DNA of 64,000 bases from Bog-756 sp963699105 (lineage in GTDB: Bacteria; Actinomycetota; Acidimicrobiia; Acidimicrobiales; RAAP-2): positions 558,001-622,000 of the forward strand of contig CAVOTI010000001.1 of assembly GCA_963699105.1 (NCBI GenBank), written 5' to 3'. Below are positions 34,732-43,101 of this stretch, piece after piece (the stretch's first letter is position 1; every line of letters starts with the position of its first letter). The notes beneath the pieces are model-generated. The model made no database searches and had not been told where the DNA came from. It saw only the letters and a list, made by a program, of their open reading frames with translations. A program made the translations under genes and the position numbers.

Positions 34732-35458
34732 CCCCCCCGCCTCTCTCGACTTCCAACGTTTCCCAGGCCGCCCTGGCGGCAACCTGTTCGGCGTCTTTTT
34801 TGGAGCGCCCCTCCCCCGTACCGAGGCGCTGGCCAGCAACGTACACCGTGGCCAGGTACCTCCGGGCATGATCGGGTCCGGAGCCCTCGACCTCGTAGTG
34901 GGGGACGCCCCGTCCCAGCCGGACGGACTGCTCTTGGAGCCGGCTCTTGTGATCCGACTCGCCGGGCTCGCCGACGGCCACGGCGATCCTGTCCCTGAGC
35001 AGGCCTAACACCAGGCGTTCCGCCTCAGCCAGCCCCCCGTCGAGATAGACGGCCCCGATCACCGCCTCGAGGGCGTCGGCCAGGATCGACTCCTTGGCCC
35101 GCCCACCGGAGAGATCCTCGCCCCGTCCCAGCCGGAGGTGGTCGGCGATGCCCAGGGCCAGCGCCACCTGAGCCAGGACCCTGGTGTTGACCACCGACGC
35201 CCGGACCTTCGACATCTGACCGTCGGAGAGGTCCGGGTGGTTCCGGTAGCTGAATTCGGCCACCACCAGGCCCAGCACGGCGTCGCCGAGGAACTCGAGG
35301 CGCTCGTTGGAGACCCGTCCGGCCTGTTCGGCGCACCACGACCGGTGGGCCATCGCCTCGTCGAGCAGGCCGGGGTCGTCGAACCGGTAGCCGACCCGCT
35401 CGCCCAGACCCGGACCACGGTCCCCGCCGGGTACCCCCGAGTCGCTGGGGGACACCAT
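34724..35458 (-). CDS. rnc: Ribonuclease III
   Basis: Double-stranded RNA endonuclease for rRNA and mRNA processing. The signature NERLEFLGDAVLG (with catalytic Glu and Asp) is near residue 50; SKVRASVVNTRVLAQVA and ADALEAVIGAVYLDGG follow. The C-terminal double-stranded RNA-binding domain includes HYEVEGSGPDHARRYLATVYV and GRSKKDAEQVAARAAW. 244 residues. Follows acpP by nine bases and is coupled to mutM. Confidence 0.96.
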   Translation of the reverse strand: MVSPSDSGVPGGDRGPGLGERVGYRFDDPGLLDEAMAHRSWCAEQAGRVSNERLEFLGDAVLGLVVAEFSYRNHPDLSDGQMSKVRASVVNTRVLAQVALALGIADHLRLGRGEDLSGGRAKESILADALEAVIGAVYLDGGLAEAERLVLGLLRDRIAVAVGEPGESDHKSRLQEQSVRLGRGVPHYEVEGSGPDHARRYLATVYVAGQRLGTGEGRSKKDAEQVAARAAWETLEVERGGGDA

Positions 35459-35467
35459 CGGGACGCC

Positions 35468-35764
35468 TCAGGCCCCTCCGAGCTTGGCGTAGACGTAGTC
35501 CACGGCGTCGCGCACCGTGCGCAGCTCCTCTAGGTCCTCGTCGTCGATGCGGAAGCCCACCGAGCGCTCGCCCAGCTCCTCCTCCAGGCCTTCGACCAGC
35601 TCGATCAGGGCCAGAGAGTCGGCATCGAGGTCCTCGGCGAACGACGACGATTCGGCGATGGTCGACGGCTCGATCTCCAAGATGTCGGCCAGTAGATCCC
35701 GGATGAGCGTCAGGACCTGGCCTCGGTCGAGCGGACCCTTCTCCACGTGGGTCTCAGCGGGCAC
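35468..35764 (-). CDS. acpP: Acyl carrier protein
   Basis: Carries growing fatty-acyl chains on a phosphopantetheine arm. The attachment serine is in DADSLALIEL near residue 50. The four-helix pattern with acidic surface (LEEELGERSVGFRIDDEDLEEL) is typical. At 98 residues it is about 20 longer than usual, owing to an N-terminal extension. It stands directly upstream of rnc, but its usual partner plsX is 9.7 kb away, beyond an opposite-strand block. Confidence 0.95.
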   Translation of the reverse strand: MPAETHVEKGPLDRGQVLTLIRDLLADILEIEPSTIAESSSFAEDLDADSLALIELVEGLEEELGERSVGFRIDDEDLEELRTVRDAVDYVYAKLGGA

Positions 35765-36063
35765 GGCATCTCCTGTCGGGTCGGTGGATCTCGTTGTCGG
35801 TCACGGGCTCCGGTACGGTGGTGGCCACGGGAAACGGACCGCCCGGTGATCGTCTGGCAGCGCCCTCGGGGCCCGGAGTCCGAACCCGCACCGCACCGTA
35901 CCGGTCGGCGCAGCATTGCACGACATACCACGAAACGCATCGGAACGATCGAGGACCGTTCCGAGGGCTCGTGCTGTGCAGACCAAGCTCGACCGGCTCG
36001 GGAAGTGCCCGGCGCCAGGTGGGCCATGTTATCGGAACTGGACATTCACGGAGTGGAAACACT
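35765..36063. promoter_or_regulatory. Divergent promoter region of acpP and the ATP-grasp operon
   Basis: About 300 bases separate the two divergent starts, the longest gene-free stretch in the window. It must hold promoters for the acpP-rnc-mutM group and the ATP-grasp operon. A ribosome-site-like CACGGAG lies ~10 bases before the plus-strand GTG at 36064. No box or operator can be named with confidence, and the apparent long frame through it is low-complexity. Confidence 0.5.
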
Positions 36064-37629
36064 GTGGCAACCCATCGGACGCATCGTGGACGTATCACTT
36101 GGGATGTGGAACACACCGAGGTCTCCGACGCGCCCGATGGGGATCGGGACGAGCGTGTGGCCACCTGGCCCTCCTACGATCCGGGCGAGTACTTCGACGA
36201 GATGGTCGGGCCCCACGGGGTACCGCGGCCGGCCGCCGAGGTGCTGTGGCGCCACTTCACCGCTCTCGGACCCGAAGCCCTGGCCGACCGCCAGGAGGCC
36301 GCCGACCGGGAGATGCGGGCCATCGGCGTGACGTTCACCGTCTACGAGGGCTCGACCGGGGTGGACCGGCCATGGCCCTTCGACATCATCCCCCGGGTGG
36401 TGCCCTCCGACGAGTGGCAGCTGATCGAGTCCGGACTGGTCCAGAGGCTCAACGCCCTCAACCTGTTCATCGACGACGTCTACCACGACCAGCGGTCGGT
36501 GAGCGCCGGAGTGGTCCCCTCCGAGCTGGTGGCCGGTTCCCCCAGTTTCCGGCGGGAGTGCGTGGGGGTCAACCCGCCGGGGGGGATCTGGGCCCACATC
36601 TGCGGCAGCGACCTGATCCGCGACGGCGACGGCACGATCTATGTCCTGGAGGACAACCTCCGGGTGCCCTCGGGGGTGTCCTACCTCCTGGAGAACCGGA
36701 TGGTGGCCAAGCACGTCTTCGCCGAGATGTTCCGCCACTACAGCATCGAACCGGTCGACCCCTACATCGGGCGCCTGGCCAACATGCTGGCCTCGGTCTC
36801 CCCCGCCACCGGCGACCCGACCATCGTGGTGCTGACCCCCGGCATCTACAACTCGGCCTACTTCGAGCATGCCTTCTTGGCCCAGCAGCTGGGCGTCGAA
36901 CTGGTCGAAGGCAGTGACCTGGTGGTCCTCGACGACGACTGCGTCTACGCCCGGACCATCGACGGGCTGGAACGGGTGCACGTCATCTACCGGCGCATCG
37001 ACGACCTCTACCTCGACCCCGAGGTCTTCAGGCCCGACTCGATGATCGGGGTGCCGGGTCTGATCCGGTCCTGGCGCGCCGATCGGGTGGCCCTGGTCAA
37101 TGCGCCCGGGGCCGGGATCGCCGATGACAAGAAGGTCTACTCGCACGTGCCCGACATCATTCGCTTCTTCCTCGACGAGGAGCCGATCCTGGCCACCGTC
37201 CCCACCCTGCGGTGCAGTGACGAGGACTCCCGACACTTCGTGCTGAACAACCTCGAGCGCCTGGTGGTCAAGCCGGCGAACGAGTCGGGCGGCTACGGCG
37301 TGATGGTCGGGACCCAGGCCACCGCCGATCAGATGGCCGAGGTGGCCAAACAGGTCGATTCCGAACCGGGGCGCTGGGTGGCCCAACCGATCATCCCCCT
37401 GTCCACCGCACCTACACTGTGCGAGGGCGAGATCGCCCCTCGTCACGTGGATCTGCGTCCGTTCACCCTCCTCGGGCCGGAAGGGGCCTATGTCACCCGG
37501 GGCGGGCTGACCCGGGTGGCCCGACAGTCCGGCTCCCTGGTGGTCAACTCCTCCCAGGGCGGAGGAAGCAAGGACACCTGGGTGGTCGACACCCAGGCGC
37601 CCGTCGAACCACTTCCGGACGCGTCCTGA
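36064..37629 (+). CDS. Circularly permuted ATP-grasp ligase (DUF404/DUF407, COG2308)
   Basis: A predicted ATP-dependent amide/peptide ligase; the family's substrate is unknown. ATP-grasp hallmarks are intact: YVLEDNLRVPSGVSYLLENR, LVVKPANESGGYGVMVG (nucleotide lysine and glycine loop), HVDLRPF (metal-binding Asp) and GGGSKDTWV. The start is uncertain: GTG at 36064 has a GGAG upstream, GTG at 36106 is the main alternative, and the conserved domain begins near YDPGEYFDEMVGPHG. Operon: followed by alpha-E, a fused ATP-grasp/alpha-E protein and a transglutaminase. Comparative work on amidoligases has proposed such sets build or modify peptides. Confidence 0.9.
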   Translation: MATHRTHRGRITWDVEHTEVSDAPDGDRDERVATWPSYDPGEYFDEMVGPHGVPRPAAEVLWRHFTALGPEALADRQEAADREMRAIGVTFTVYEGSTGVDRPWPFDIIPRVVPSDEWQLIESGLVQRLNALNLFIDDVYHDQRSVSAGVVPSELVAGSPSFRRECVGVNPPGGIWAHICGSDLIRDGDGTIYVLEDNLRVPSGVSYLLENRMVAKHVFAEMFRHYSIEPVDPYIGRLANMLASVSPATGDPTIVVLTPGIYNSAYFEHAFLAQQLGVELVEGSDLVVLDDDCVYARTIDGLERVHVIYRRIDDLYLDPEVFRPDSMIGVPGLIRSWRADRVALVNAPGAGIADDKKVYSHVPDIIRFFLDEEPILATVPTLRCSDEDSRHFVLNNLERLVVKPANESGGYGVMVGTQATADQMAEVAKQVDSEPGRWVAQPIIPLSTAPTLCEGEIAPRHVDLRPFTLLGPEGAYVTRGGLTRVARQSGSLVVNSSQGGGSKDTWVVDTQAPVEPLPDAS

Positions 37630-37710
37630 GGTGCCCCGGCCGGCGTCCGAGCCGATCGGCCGACCATCCCCCGGGGCCACCGGTGAGGGGCCTGGTGGGG
37701 ACGGCCCGGT

Positions 37711-37764
37711 CGACACCGACACCGACATCGACACCGCCATCGACATCGAATCCGAATCCGAACC
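37711..37764. repeat. Nine-unit hexanucleotide repeat (CGACAC/CGACAT type)
   Basis: Six units near CGACAC or CGACAT, then CGAATC twice and CGAACC, in perfect 6-base register. It lies between the ATP-grasp stop and the alpha-E start. In frame with the alpha-E gene it would read as an acidic Asp/Thr/Ile/Glu/Ser stretch if translation began at a GTG at 37631. Confidence 0.85.
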
Positions 37765-37786
37765 GAGCGAAGTGAGGGAGTCCACC

Positions 37787-38770
37787 ATGCTGCTGGCACG
37801 AATGGCCGAGGCTGTCTACTGGGCCGGGCGCTACCTCGAGCGGGCCGAGTGCACGGCCCGCATCGTCCAGGTCCATTGCGACGCCCATGTGGACATGCCC
37901 GTGGGCCAGGACGTGGGATGGGAGCCGCTGCTGGCCATCGCCGGGGTCGACAGCGAGTTCGCCGAGCGCTATGCGGCCGAGGCCGGGACGCCGGGCGCCA
38001 CTCCCAACGAAGAGGACGTCATCGAGTTCATCCTGCACGGGGAAGGGAACCCGTCGTCGATCCTCGGCGCCATCGCTTCGGCCCGTGAGAACCTGCGGAC
38101 TGCCCGCCCGGTCGTCCCCCGGGAGGCGTGGGAGGCGTGCAACAATCTGTGGCTGGCGTGCTCGGACAACCTGATCGAGACGGACAGCCGCCAGAACCGG
38201 GTCCAGTGGCTGAGGAGGGTGATCGCCGGCGGGCAGCGGATCAACGGGATCCTGCTCGGGACCATGAGCCGTGACGAGGCCATGTCGTTTCTGGTGATCG
38301 GTCAGAACCTCGAGCGGGCCGACCTGACCACACGGGTACTCGACGTGCGGTCGGAGAGCCTCCACCCCATGAGGGGCGACGACCCCTATGACGTCGTGCA
38401 CTGGATGGCTGCTCTCAGGTCGTTGGCCGCCTACCAGCCGTTCCGCCGGGCCATGCCCGCCCGCCCCCAGGGCGACTCCACCCTGCGGTTCCTGCTCCAG
38501 GACGATCGGTTCCCCCGGGCCGTCAGCGCCTGCCTCACCGAGTCCCGCGCCCAGCTCAAGAGCCTGGCCCGGGCCGAAGAGGCCATCGACGCCTGCACCA
38601 ACGCCTCGATCATGGTGGCCACGGCGGCTGTGTCGCGCCTCACCCTCAGCGGACTGAGCGAGTTTCTCGACGAGTTGCAGGTGGCCCTGGCCGCCATCCA
38701 CGACCGGATCGAGGAGACCTACTTCCGCCCGACCTTCGCCGGGTGGCAGCCGGAGTCCGTCGCCTCGTGA
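37787..38770 (+). CDS. Alpha-E domain protein (COG2307)
   Basis: An all-helical protein found with the permuted ATP-grasp ligases; role unknown, perhaps a substrate-holding partner. The ATG at 37787 is preceded by GGGAG at six bases and begins MLLARMAEAVYWAGRYLERAE, exactly the family opening, so the longer frame from 37631 is probably untranslated. Other conserved parts are RVQWLRRVIAGGQRI and the repeated Arg-rich helices; it ends FRPTFAGWQPESVAS. The stop overlaps the next start as GTGA. Confidence 0.92.
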   Translation: MLLARMAEAVYWAGRYLERAECTARIVQVHCDAHVDMPVGQDVGWEPLLAIAGVDSEFAERYAAEAGTPGATPNEEDVIEFILHGEGNPSSILGAIASARENLRTARPVVPREAWEACNNLWLACSDNLIETDSRQNRVQWLRRVIAGGQRINGILLGTMSRDEAMSFLVIGQNLERADLTTRVLDVRSESLHPMRGDDPYDVVHWMAALRSLAAYQPFRRAMPARPQGDSTLRFLLQDDRFPRAVSACLTESRAQLKSLARAEEAIDACTNASIMVATAAVSRLTLSGLSEFLDELQVALAAIHDRIEETYFRPTFAGWQPESVAS

Positions 38771-41493
38771 CCTCGGCGACCGCCGCCGCGCCCTACGGGA
38801 GCGACAGCCCCCTCGGACCTGGTGGAACCGGATCGCCAGACTATTCGGCTCTGACCGGACGGATCGACGAGTACCTCGGTCCCGACGGCGCGGTACGGAC
38901 CCGCTGGAGACAGGTGGCGGCAGAGCTGACCGGGCTGGGACCGAGTGGCCTGATCGCCCGGCGCACCGAACTGGCCCGGCTGCTCCGCAACGAGGGCGCC
39001 ACCTACAACCTGACCGAGGACAGCGTCAGCCGACGCCAGGCCTGGGCCCTCGACCCGTGCCCAATGGTCGTCGACGATGCCGAGTGGTCGGCCCTCGAAT
39101 CGGCCGTGGCCCAGCGGGTGGCGCTGCTCGACCTCATCCTGGCCGACATCTACGGCGACAGGAGGTTGGTGGCCGAAGGACGCATTCCCGCCCAGCTGGT
39201 CCTCGGGCACCCGGCCTTCCTGCGGCCGTGCGTCGGAACGCCGGACCCCGGCGGTCACCGGCTGTTCCTCGCCGCCGTCGACGTGGTCCGGGACGGCCAA
39301 GGGCATTTCCGGGCGATCGGCGATCGGACCGAAGCCCCGTCCGGGCTCGGGTACGCCCTGGTCAACCGCACCATCCTGTCGAGGGTCCTCCCCAACTTGC
39401 ACCGCGAGTCCGGGGTCGAGCGGCTGGCCGGCTTCTTCCGGTCCATTCGGGCGGCGGTGGCGGCGGTGGCACCCGACGGCGTCGACGAGCCCCGGGTCGT
39501 CATCCTGACTCCCGGGCCCCTCAGCGAGACCTACTTCGAGCATGCCTACCTCGCCTCCTACCTCGGCTATGCCTTGGTCGAGGGTCGGGACCTGGTCGTC
39601 AACAACAACCGGGTGTGGCTGCGGTCCCTCAGTGGCTTCGACCCGGTGGACGTGGTCATCCGGAGGGTGGACGACCAGTGGTGCGATCCGGTGGAGCTCC
39701 GAGCCGACTCCCTCCTCGGTGTTCCCGGCCTGCTCGAGGTGACCCGACGCGGTCGGGTGACCGTCATCAACCCCCTCGGCTCGGGAATCATCGAGAACCC
39801 GGCGATCACCGGATTGCTGGATGGGCTGGCCCCCACGCTGCTGGGCGAGGAGCTCGCCCTCCGCGGCCCCGACTCGTGGTGGTGCGGTGAGCCGGAGGGA
39901 CTCAGCCATGTCCTCGCCCACCTGGACCAACTGGTCCTCCGGTCGGTCAATCCCTCGCCCACCAGGCGACCGGTGGTCGGCCCGCTGTTGGCAGCCGACG
40001 CCGTCGTCGAGCTGCGCCACCGGATCCGGGCCCGGCCCTGGGAGTGGGTGGGCCAGGAGCTGATCCGCCCCTCCACCGTTCCCACCGTGACCGACGCCGG
40101 CACCCTGGAGGCCCGCCCGACGGTGCTGCGGACCTTCGCGGTGACCGACGAGAGCGGGAACGGTGGCGGCGACTACAACCTGAGCGTGCTCCCCGGCGGC
40201 CTCACCCGGGTGGGGGCGGATCCGACATCCCTCATCGTCTCCAGCCACAGCGAGGGGACCAGCAAGGACACCTGGGTGGCGTCGACCGAGCCCGCCCTCC
40301 AACAGAGCACCTGGCTTCGTTCGGCCCGGACCACCATCCGCCCCCCGGTCTTCCCCGACGTCAGCACACCTCTGCCGGGCCGAGTAGCGGCCCAGCTGTT
40401 CGTCCTCGGCCGCACCGCCGAGCATGCCGAGTTGGTCATCCGCCTCATCCGCACCGTGCTGGCCCGTCTCGACCAGCCGCTGGGCGTCGGGGTCGACGGG
40501 GGGGCGGAATCCCTCCAGGTCCTGCTGGCCGCCCTGGGCACCGTCTCGGGTTTCGATCCGGTGTCCGAGCCCGACGAGGACGAGGACGAGGTCGGGGCCG
40601 GGGTCGGGGGAGATGGCGGTGGGCCGGACGGGACCACCCCGATCGATTCTGACGTCCCGACCGACCGGCGGGCCCTCGCCCTGCTCCTCGATGCCGGGGT
40701 GGACGGCAGCCTCGTGTCGTCCCTGGGTCTCCTGGTCGATGCCGCCTATTCGGTGCGGGAGCAACTGTCCGGCGACACCTGGCAGCTGGTGGGGGATGTC
40801 GAAGAGGAGCTGGCCAGGCTGCGGAACCGCCCACCGACCCAGTTGGTAGGTGTCCAATCGAGCCTGCAGCGCCTGCTCCAGGCCCTGTTGGCCCTGTCGG
40901 GGCTGTCCGCCGAGAACATGGAACGGGATTCGGCCTGGCTGTTCCTCGATGCCGGGAGGCGCATCGAGCGGGCCCAGTCCCTGGTCCGTCTGGTGCGGGC
41001 CGTCCTCGCCCGGCAGCGGGCGGGCGTGGTCGAAGACCTGCTGCTCGAGTCCCTGCTCAAGACGTCCGAAAGCCTGATCATCTTCCGTCGCCGCTCGGGA
41101 TCGACCATGCGCGTGGCCGGAGCCATCGATCTGCTCGTCTACGACTCCGCCAATCCGCGTAGCGTCATCTACCAGCTCGACCGCCTCGTCGACCAGCTCG
41201 CCGACCTGCCCAAGCAGTCGCCCGCCCAGCGGCTGGGCCGTGGTGAGCAACTCGCCCTGGAGATCACCACCACCCTCCGACTGACCGACGCCGCCCAGCT
41301 GGCGGTGGTCGACCCTGATTCGAGACGCAGGCCGGCGCTGGACTCGGTGCTCGGTCGGGTGGAAGGACTTCTGGGGGATCTCTTGGACAGCTTGCGCCAC
41401 ACCTACTTCGCCCACGAACGCCTGTCGGTGCTGACCGGGCTCCAGCACACCCTCGGCCCGCTCACCCAGTGGCCAGGTGCGCCGGTTCGATGA
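38767..41493 (+). CDS. Fused permuted ATP-grasp-like and alpha-E protein, 908 aa
   Basis: A single chain joining an ATP-grasp-fold domain (about residues 40-520) to an alpha-E domain (about 540-908). The N-terminal half aligns with the first ligase (TPGPLSETYFEHAYLASYLG versus TPGIYNSAYFEHAFLAQQLG) and ends with TSKDTWV. However, the nucleotide lysine and glycine loop are replaced by LVLRSVNPSPTRRPVVG, the EDN motif is GDRTEAPSG, and DLRPF is VLRTFA. It is probably a non-catalytic partner. An acidic Gly-rich insert (PDEDEDEVGAG...) divides the alpha-E part. Starts at GTGA overlap, ends overlapping the transglutaminase ATG. Confidence 0.9.
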   Translation: MTSATAAAPYGSDSPLGPGGTGSPDYSALTGRIDEYLGPDGAVRTRWRQVAAELTGLGPSGLIARRTELARLLRNEGATYNLTEDSVSRRQAWALDPCPMVVDDAEWSALESAVAQRVALLDLILADIYGDRRLVAEGRIPAQLVLGHPAFLRPCVGTPDPGGHRLFLAAVDVVRDGQGHFRAIGDRTEAPSGLGYALVNRTILSRVLPNLHRESGVERLAGFFRSIRAAVAAVAPDGVDEPRVVILTPGPLSETYFEHAYLASYLGYALVEGRDLVVNNNRVWLRSLSGFDPVDVVIRRVDDQWCDPVELRADSLLGVPGLLEVTRRGRVTVINPLGSGIIENPAITGLLDGLAPTLLGEELALRGPDSWWCGEPEGLSHVLAHLDQLVLRSVNPSPTRRPVVGPLLAADAVVELRHRIRARPWEWVGQELIRPSTVPTVTDAGTLEARPTVLRTFAVTDESGNGGGDYNLSVLPGGLTRVGADPTSLIVSSHSEGTSKDTWVASTEPALQQSTWLRSARTTIRPPVFPDVSTPLPGRVAAQLFVLGRTAEHAELVIRLIRTVLARLDQPLGVGVDGGAESLQVLLAALGTVSGFDPVSEPDEDEDEVGAGVGGDGGGPDGTTPIDSDVPTDRRALALLLDAGVDGSLVSSLGLLVDAAYSVREQLSGDTWQLVGDVEEELARLRNRPPTQLVGVQSSLQRLLQALLALSGLSAENMERDSAWLFLDAGRRIERAQSLVRLVRAVLARQRAGVVEDLLLESLLKTSESLIIFRRRSGSTMRVAGAIDLLVYDSANPRSVIYQLDRLVDQLADLPKQSPAQRLGRGEQLALEITTTLRLTDAAQLAVVDPDSRRRPALDSVLGRVEGLLGDLLDSLRHTYFAHERLSVLTGLQHTLGPLTQWPGAPVR

Positions 41494-42377
41494 TGTACCG
41501 GATCATCCACCGGACCCAGTACCACTACCGGGCCCCGGTCTCCCGGGCCCGAAACGAGGCCCACCTCCGACCCAGGGACACCGATCGACAGCACTGCCCC
41601 TCGTGGGAGATGGTGGTCGAGCCCACTCCGGCCAGTTGGTCGGAGCGCACCGACTTCTTCGGCAACCCGGTCACTTCGTTCGCGGTGGACGGCCCGTTTT
41701 CCGACCTGACGGTCATCTCCACGAGCTCGGTGTCGGTTTCAGAACGGGAACCACTGCCGGTGGCCGGATGGAGCTGGGAGACGGCACGGGACACACTGGT
41801 CGATGATCTGAGTCCCGCCACCTTGTCGGCCCGGGAATTTTGCTTCGAATCGCCCCTGGTCCCCCTCTCGGGGGGCGTCCGTCACTACGCCGCCCCGTCC
41901 TTCCTCCCCGGTCGCCCCCTGGTGGAGGCCGTCTCCGAGCTGACCGAGCGGATCTTCGTCGACTTCCTCTACGACCCGGGGTTCACCACGGTGACCACCC
42001 CCCTCGAAGAGGTGCTCAGCCATCGGCGGGGTGTCTGTCAGGACTTCGCCCATCTGGCCATCGGCTGTCTGCGCTCCATGGGACTGTCCGCCCGCTACGT
42101 CAGTGGCTATCTCGAAACGGCCCCCCCGGCCGGGGGGGAACGAATGATCGGGGCCGACGCCTCCCACGCCTGGCCGTCGGTGTACGTCCCAGGATGGGGC
42201 TGGCTCGATATCGATCCGACCAACGACAAGATCGTGGGTCCGACCTACGTCACCACCGCCTGGGGACGTGACTACTCCGACGTCTCCCCGCTCAAAGGCA
42301 TCGTCTTCGGCGGTGGGGACTCCCACACCCTGGACGTGTCGGTCGACGTGTCTCGATCGGTCGCCGTCGACAGCTAG
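41490..42377 (+). CDS. Transglutaminase-like cysteine protease family protein
   Basis: A papain-like transglutaminase-core enzyme, probably cutting or transferring an amide bond. N-terminal beta-rich domain opens YRIIHRTQYHYRAPVSRARN, the standard start in this subgroup. Catalytic residues: Cys in HRRGVCQDFAHL, His in DASHAWPSVYV, Asp in LDIDPTND. The start ATGATG overlaps the stop of the fusion gene. As the last gene of the operon, it could release or trim the product made by the ligase. No signal peptide is seen. Confidence 0.93.
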   Translation: MMYRIIHRTQYHYRAPVSRARNEAHLRPRDTDRQHCPSWEMVVEPTPASWSERTDFFGNPVTSFAVDGPFSDLTVISTSSVSVSEREPLPVAGWSWETARDTLVDDLSPATLSAREFCFESPLVPLSGGVRHYAAPSFLPGRPLVEAVSELTERIFVDFLYDPGFTTVTTPLEEVLSHRRGVCQDFAHLAIGCLRSMGLSARYVSGYLETAPPAGGERMIGADASHAWPSVYVPGWGWLDIDPTNDKIVGPTYVTTAWGRDYSDVSPLKGIVFGGGDSHTLDVSVDVSRSVAVDS

Positions 42378-42520
42378 CCGTGTGGGCTCCAATGCCCTGC
42401 GGACCTCGGGCTCCCATCGGGCGGGCCTCGGGCTCGGCTCGGGCTCGGCGGTGGCTCGAGCCCCGGTCTGTCCCTCGACGGTGAGCGCTGGCCTGTCACT
42501 TCTGGATTTAGCGTACCGAC

Positions 42521-42577
42521 TGAATGTAAAACGGAAAAGCGATAGGCCGACAGACTCGTCCCGGCACCTGTCGGCCT
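42521..42577 (-). terminator. Rho-independent-type terminator for glbO
   Basis: A perfect 10-bp stem (AGGCCGACAG at 42544-42553, CTGTCGGCCT at 42568-42577) with a 14-base loop. Read on the minus strand it is followed by ATCGCTTTTCCGTTTT, a broken T-run. It lies about 50 bases past the glbO stop, so its orientation fits termination of that gene; the adjacent AT-rich island (42504-42543) resembles the one near 19.8 kb. Confidence 0.7.
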
Positions 42578-42629
42578 CACCCATCCGACGGGCACGGTGG
42601 CCTCAGCCGCGGCCCCCGGGTGCCGCCAC

Positions 42630-43022
42630 TCAGGTCACGGCATTGACCAGGCTGCGTGCCGCCATCGACAGGTAGTCGAGGAGTTCTCGCTGGTCGTCGG
42701 CATCCAGTCCCGACGCCCGAACCGCCGCAGTCATGTGCCGCAACCAGGCATCGGACTCGGCCGCCCCGATGGAAAAAGGGGCGTGGCGCATCCTTAGCCG
42801 GGGATGGCCCCTCTGCTCGCTGTAGTGGCGTGGACCACCCCAGTACTGCATCAAGAACATGGAGAGGTGGGCTTTCGGCCCCTCCAGATCGTCGGGATAC
42901 ATCGGTCGCAGCAATGGATCGACCGAGACACCCTGGTAGAAGCGGTCGACCAGGGTGGTGAAGAATGCTTCGCCCCCCCAGCGCTCGTAGGCCGTCTGTT
43001 CCGGCCTTCTCCTCAGTTGCAC
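42630..43022 (-). CDS. glbO: Group II truncated haemoglobin
   Basis: Binds oxygen and other haem ligands, with a possible role in detoxifying reactive species. The YWGGPRHYSEQRGHPRLRMR segment is the group II signature containing the proximal histidine, and WLRHM has the distal-side Trp of this group. 130 residues, GTG start. The protein is very close in pattern to mycobacterial GlbO. It faces the acyl-CoA dehydrogenase gene across an 80-base divergent gap. Confidence 0.95.
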   Translation of the reverse strand: MQLRRRPEQTAYERWGGEAFFTTLVDRFYQGVSVDPLLRPMYPDDLEGPKAHLSMFLMQYWGGPRHYSEQRGHPRLRMRHAPFSIGAAESDAWLRHMTAAVRASGLDADDQRELLDYLSMAARSLVNAVT

Positions 43023-43101
43023 GTTCCGACTGTATGCCGACCTCGGTTAGCCTCGGGCCAGCCAGCGACGGGTATCGCTGCCGGGACAACGGAGGTCCAC
43101 C

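Noticed and set aside
38719..41448. 909-residue open frame antisense to the ATP-grasp/alpha-E fusion gene
   Set aside because: Its product is Gly/Gln/His/Asp-rich with no domain pattern; the sense frame has clear family motifs. Long antisense frames are expected at this GC content.
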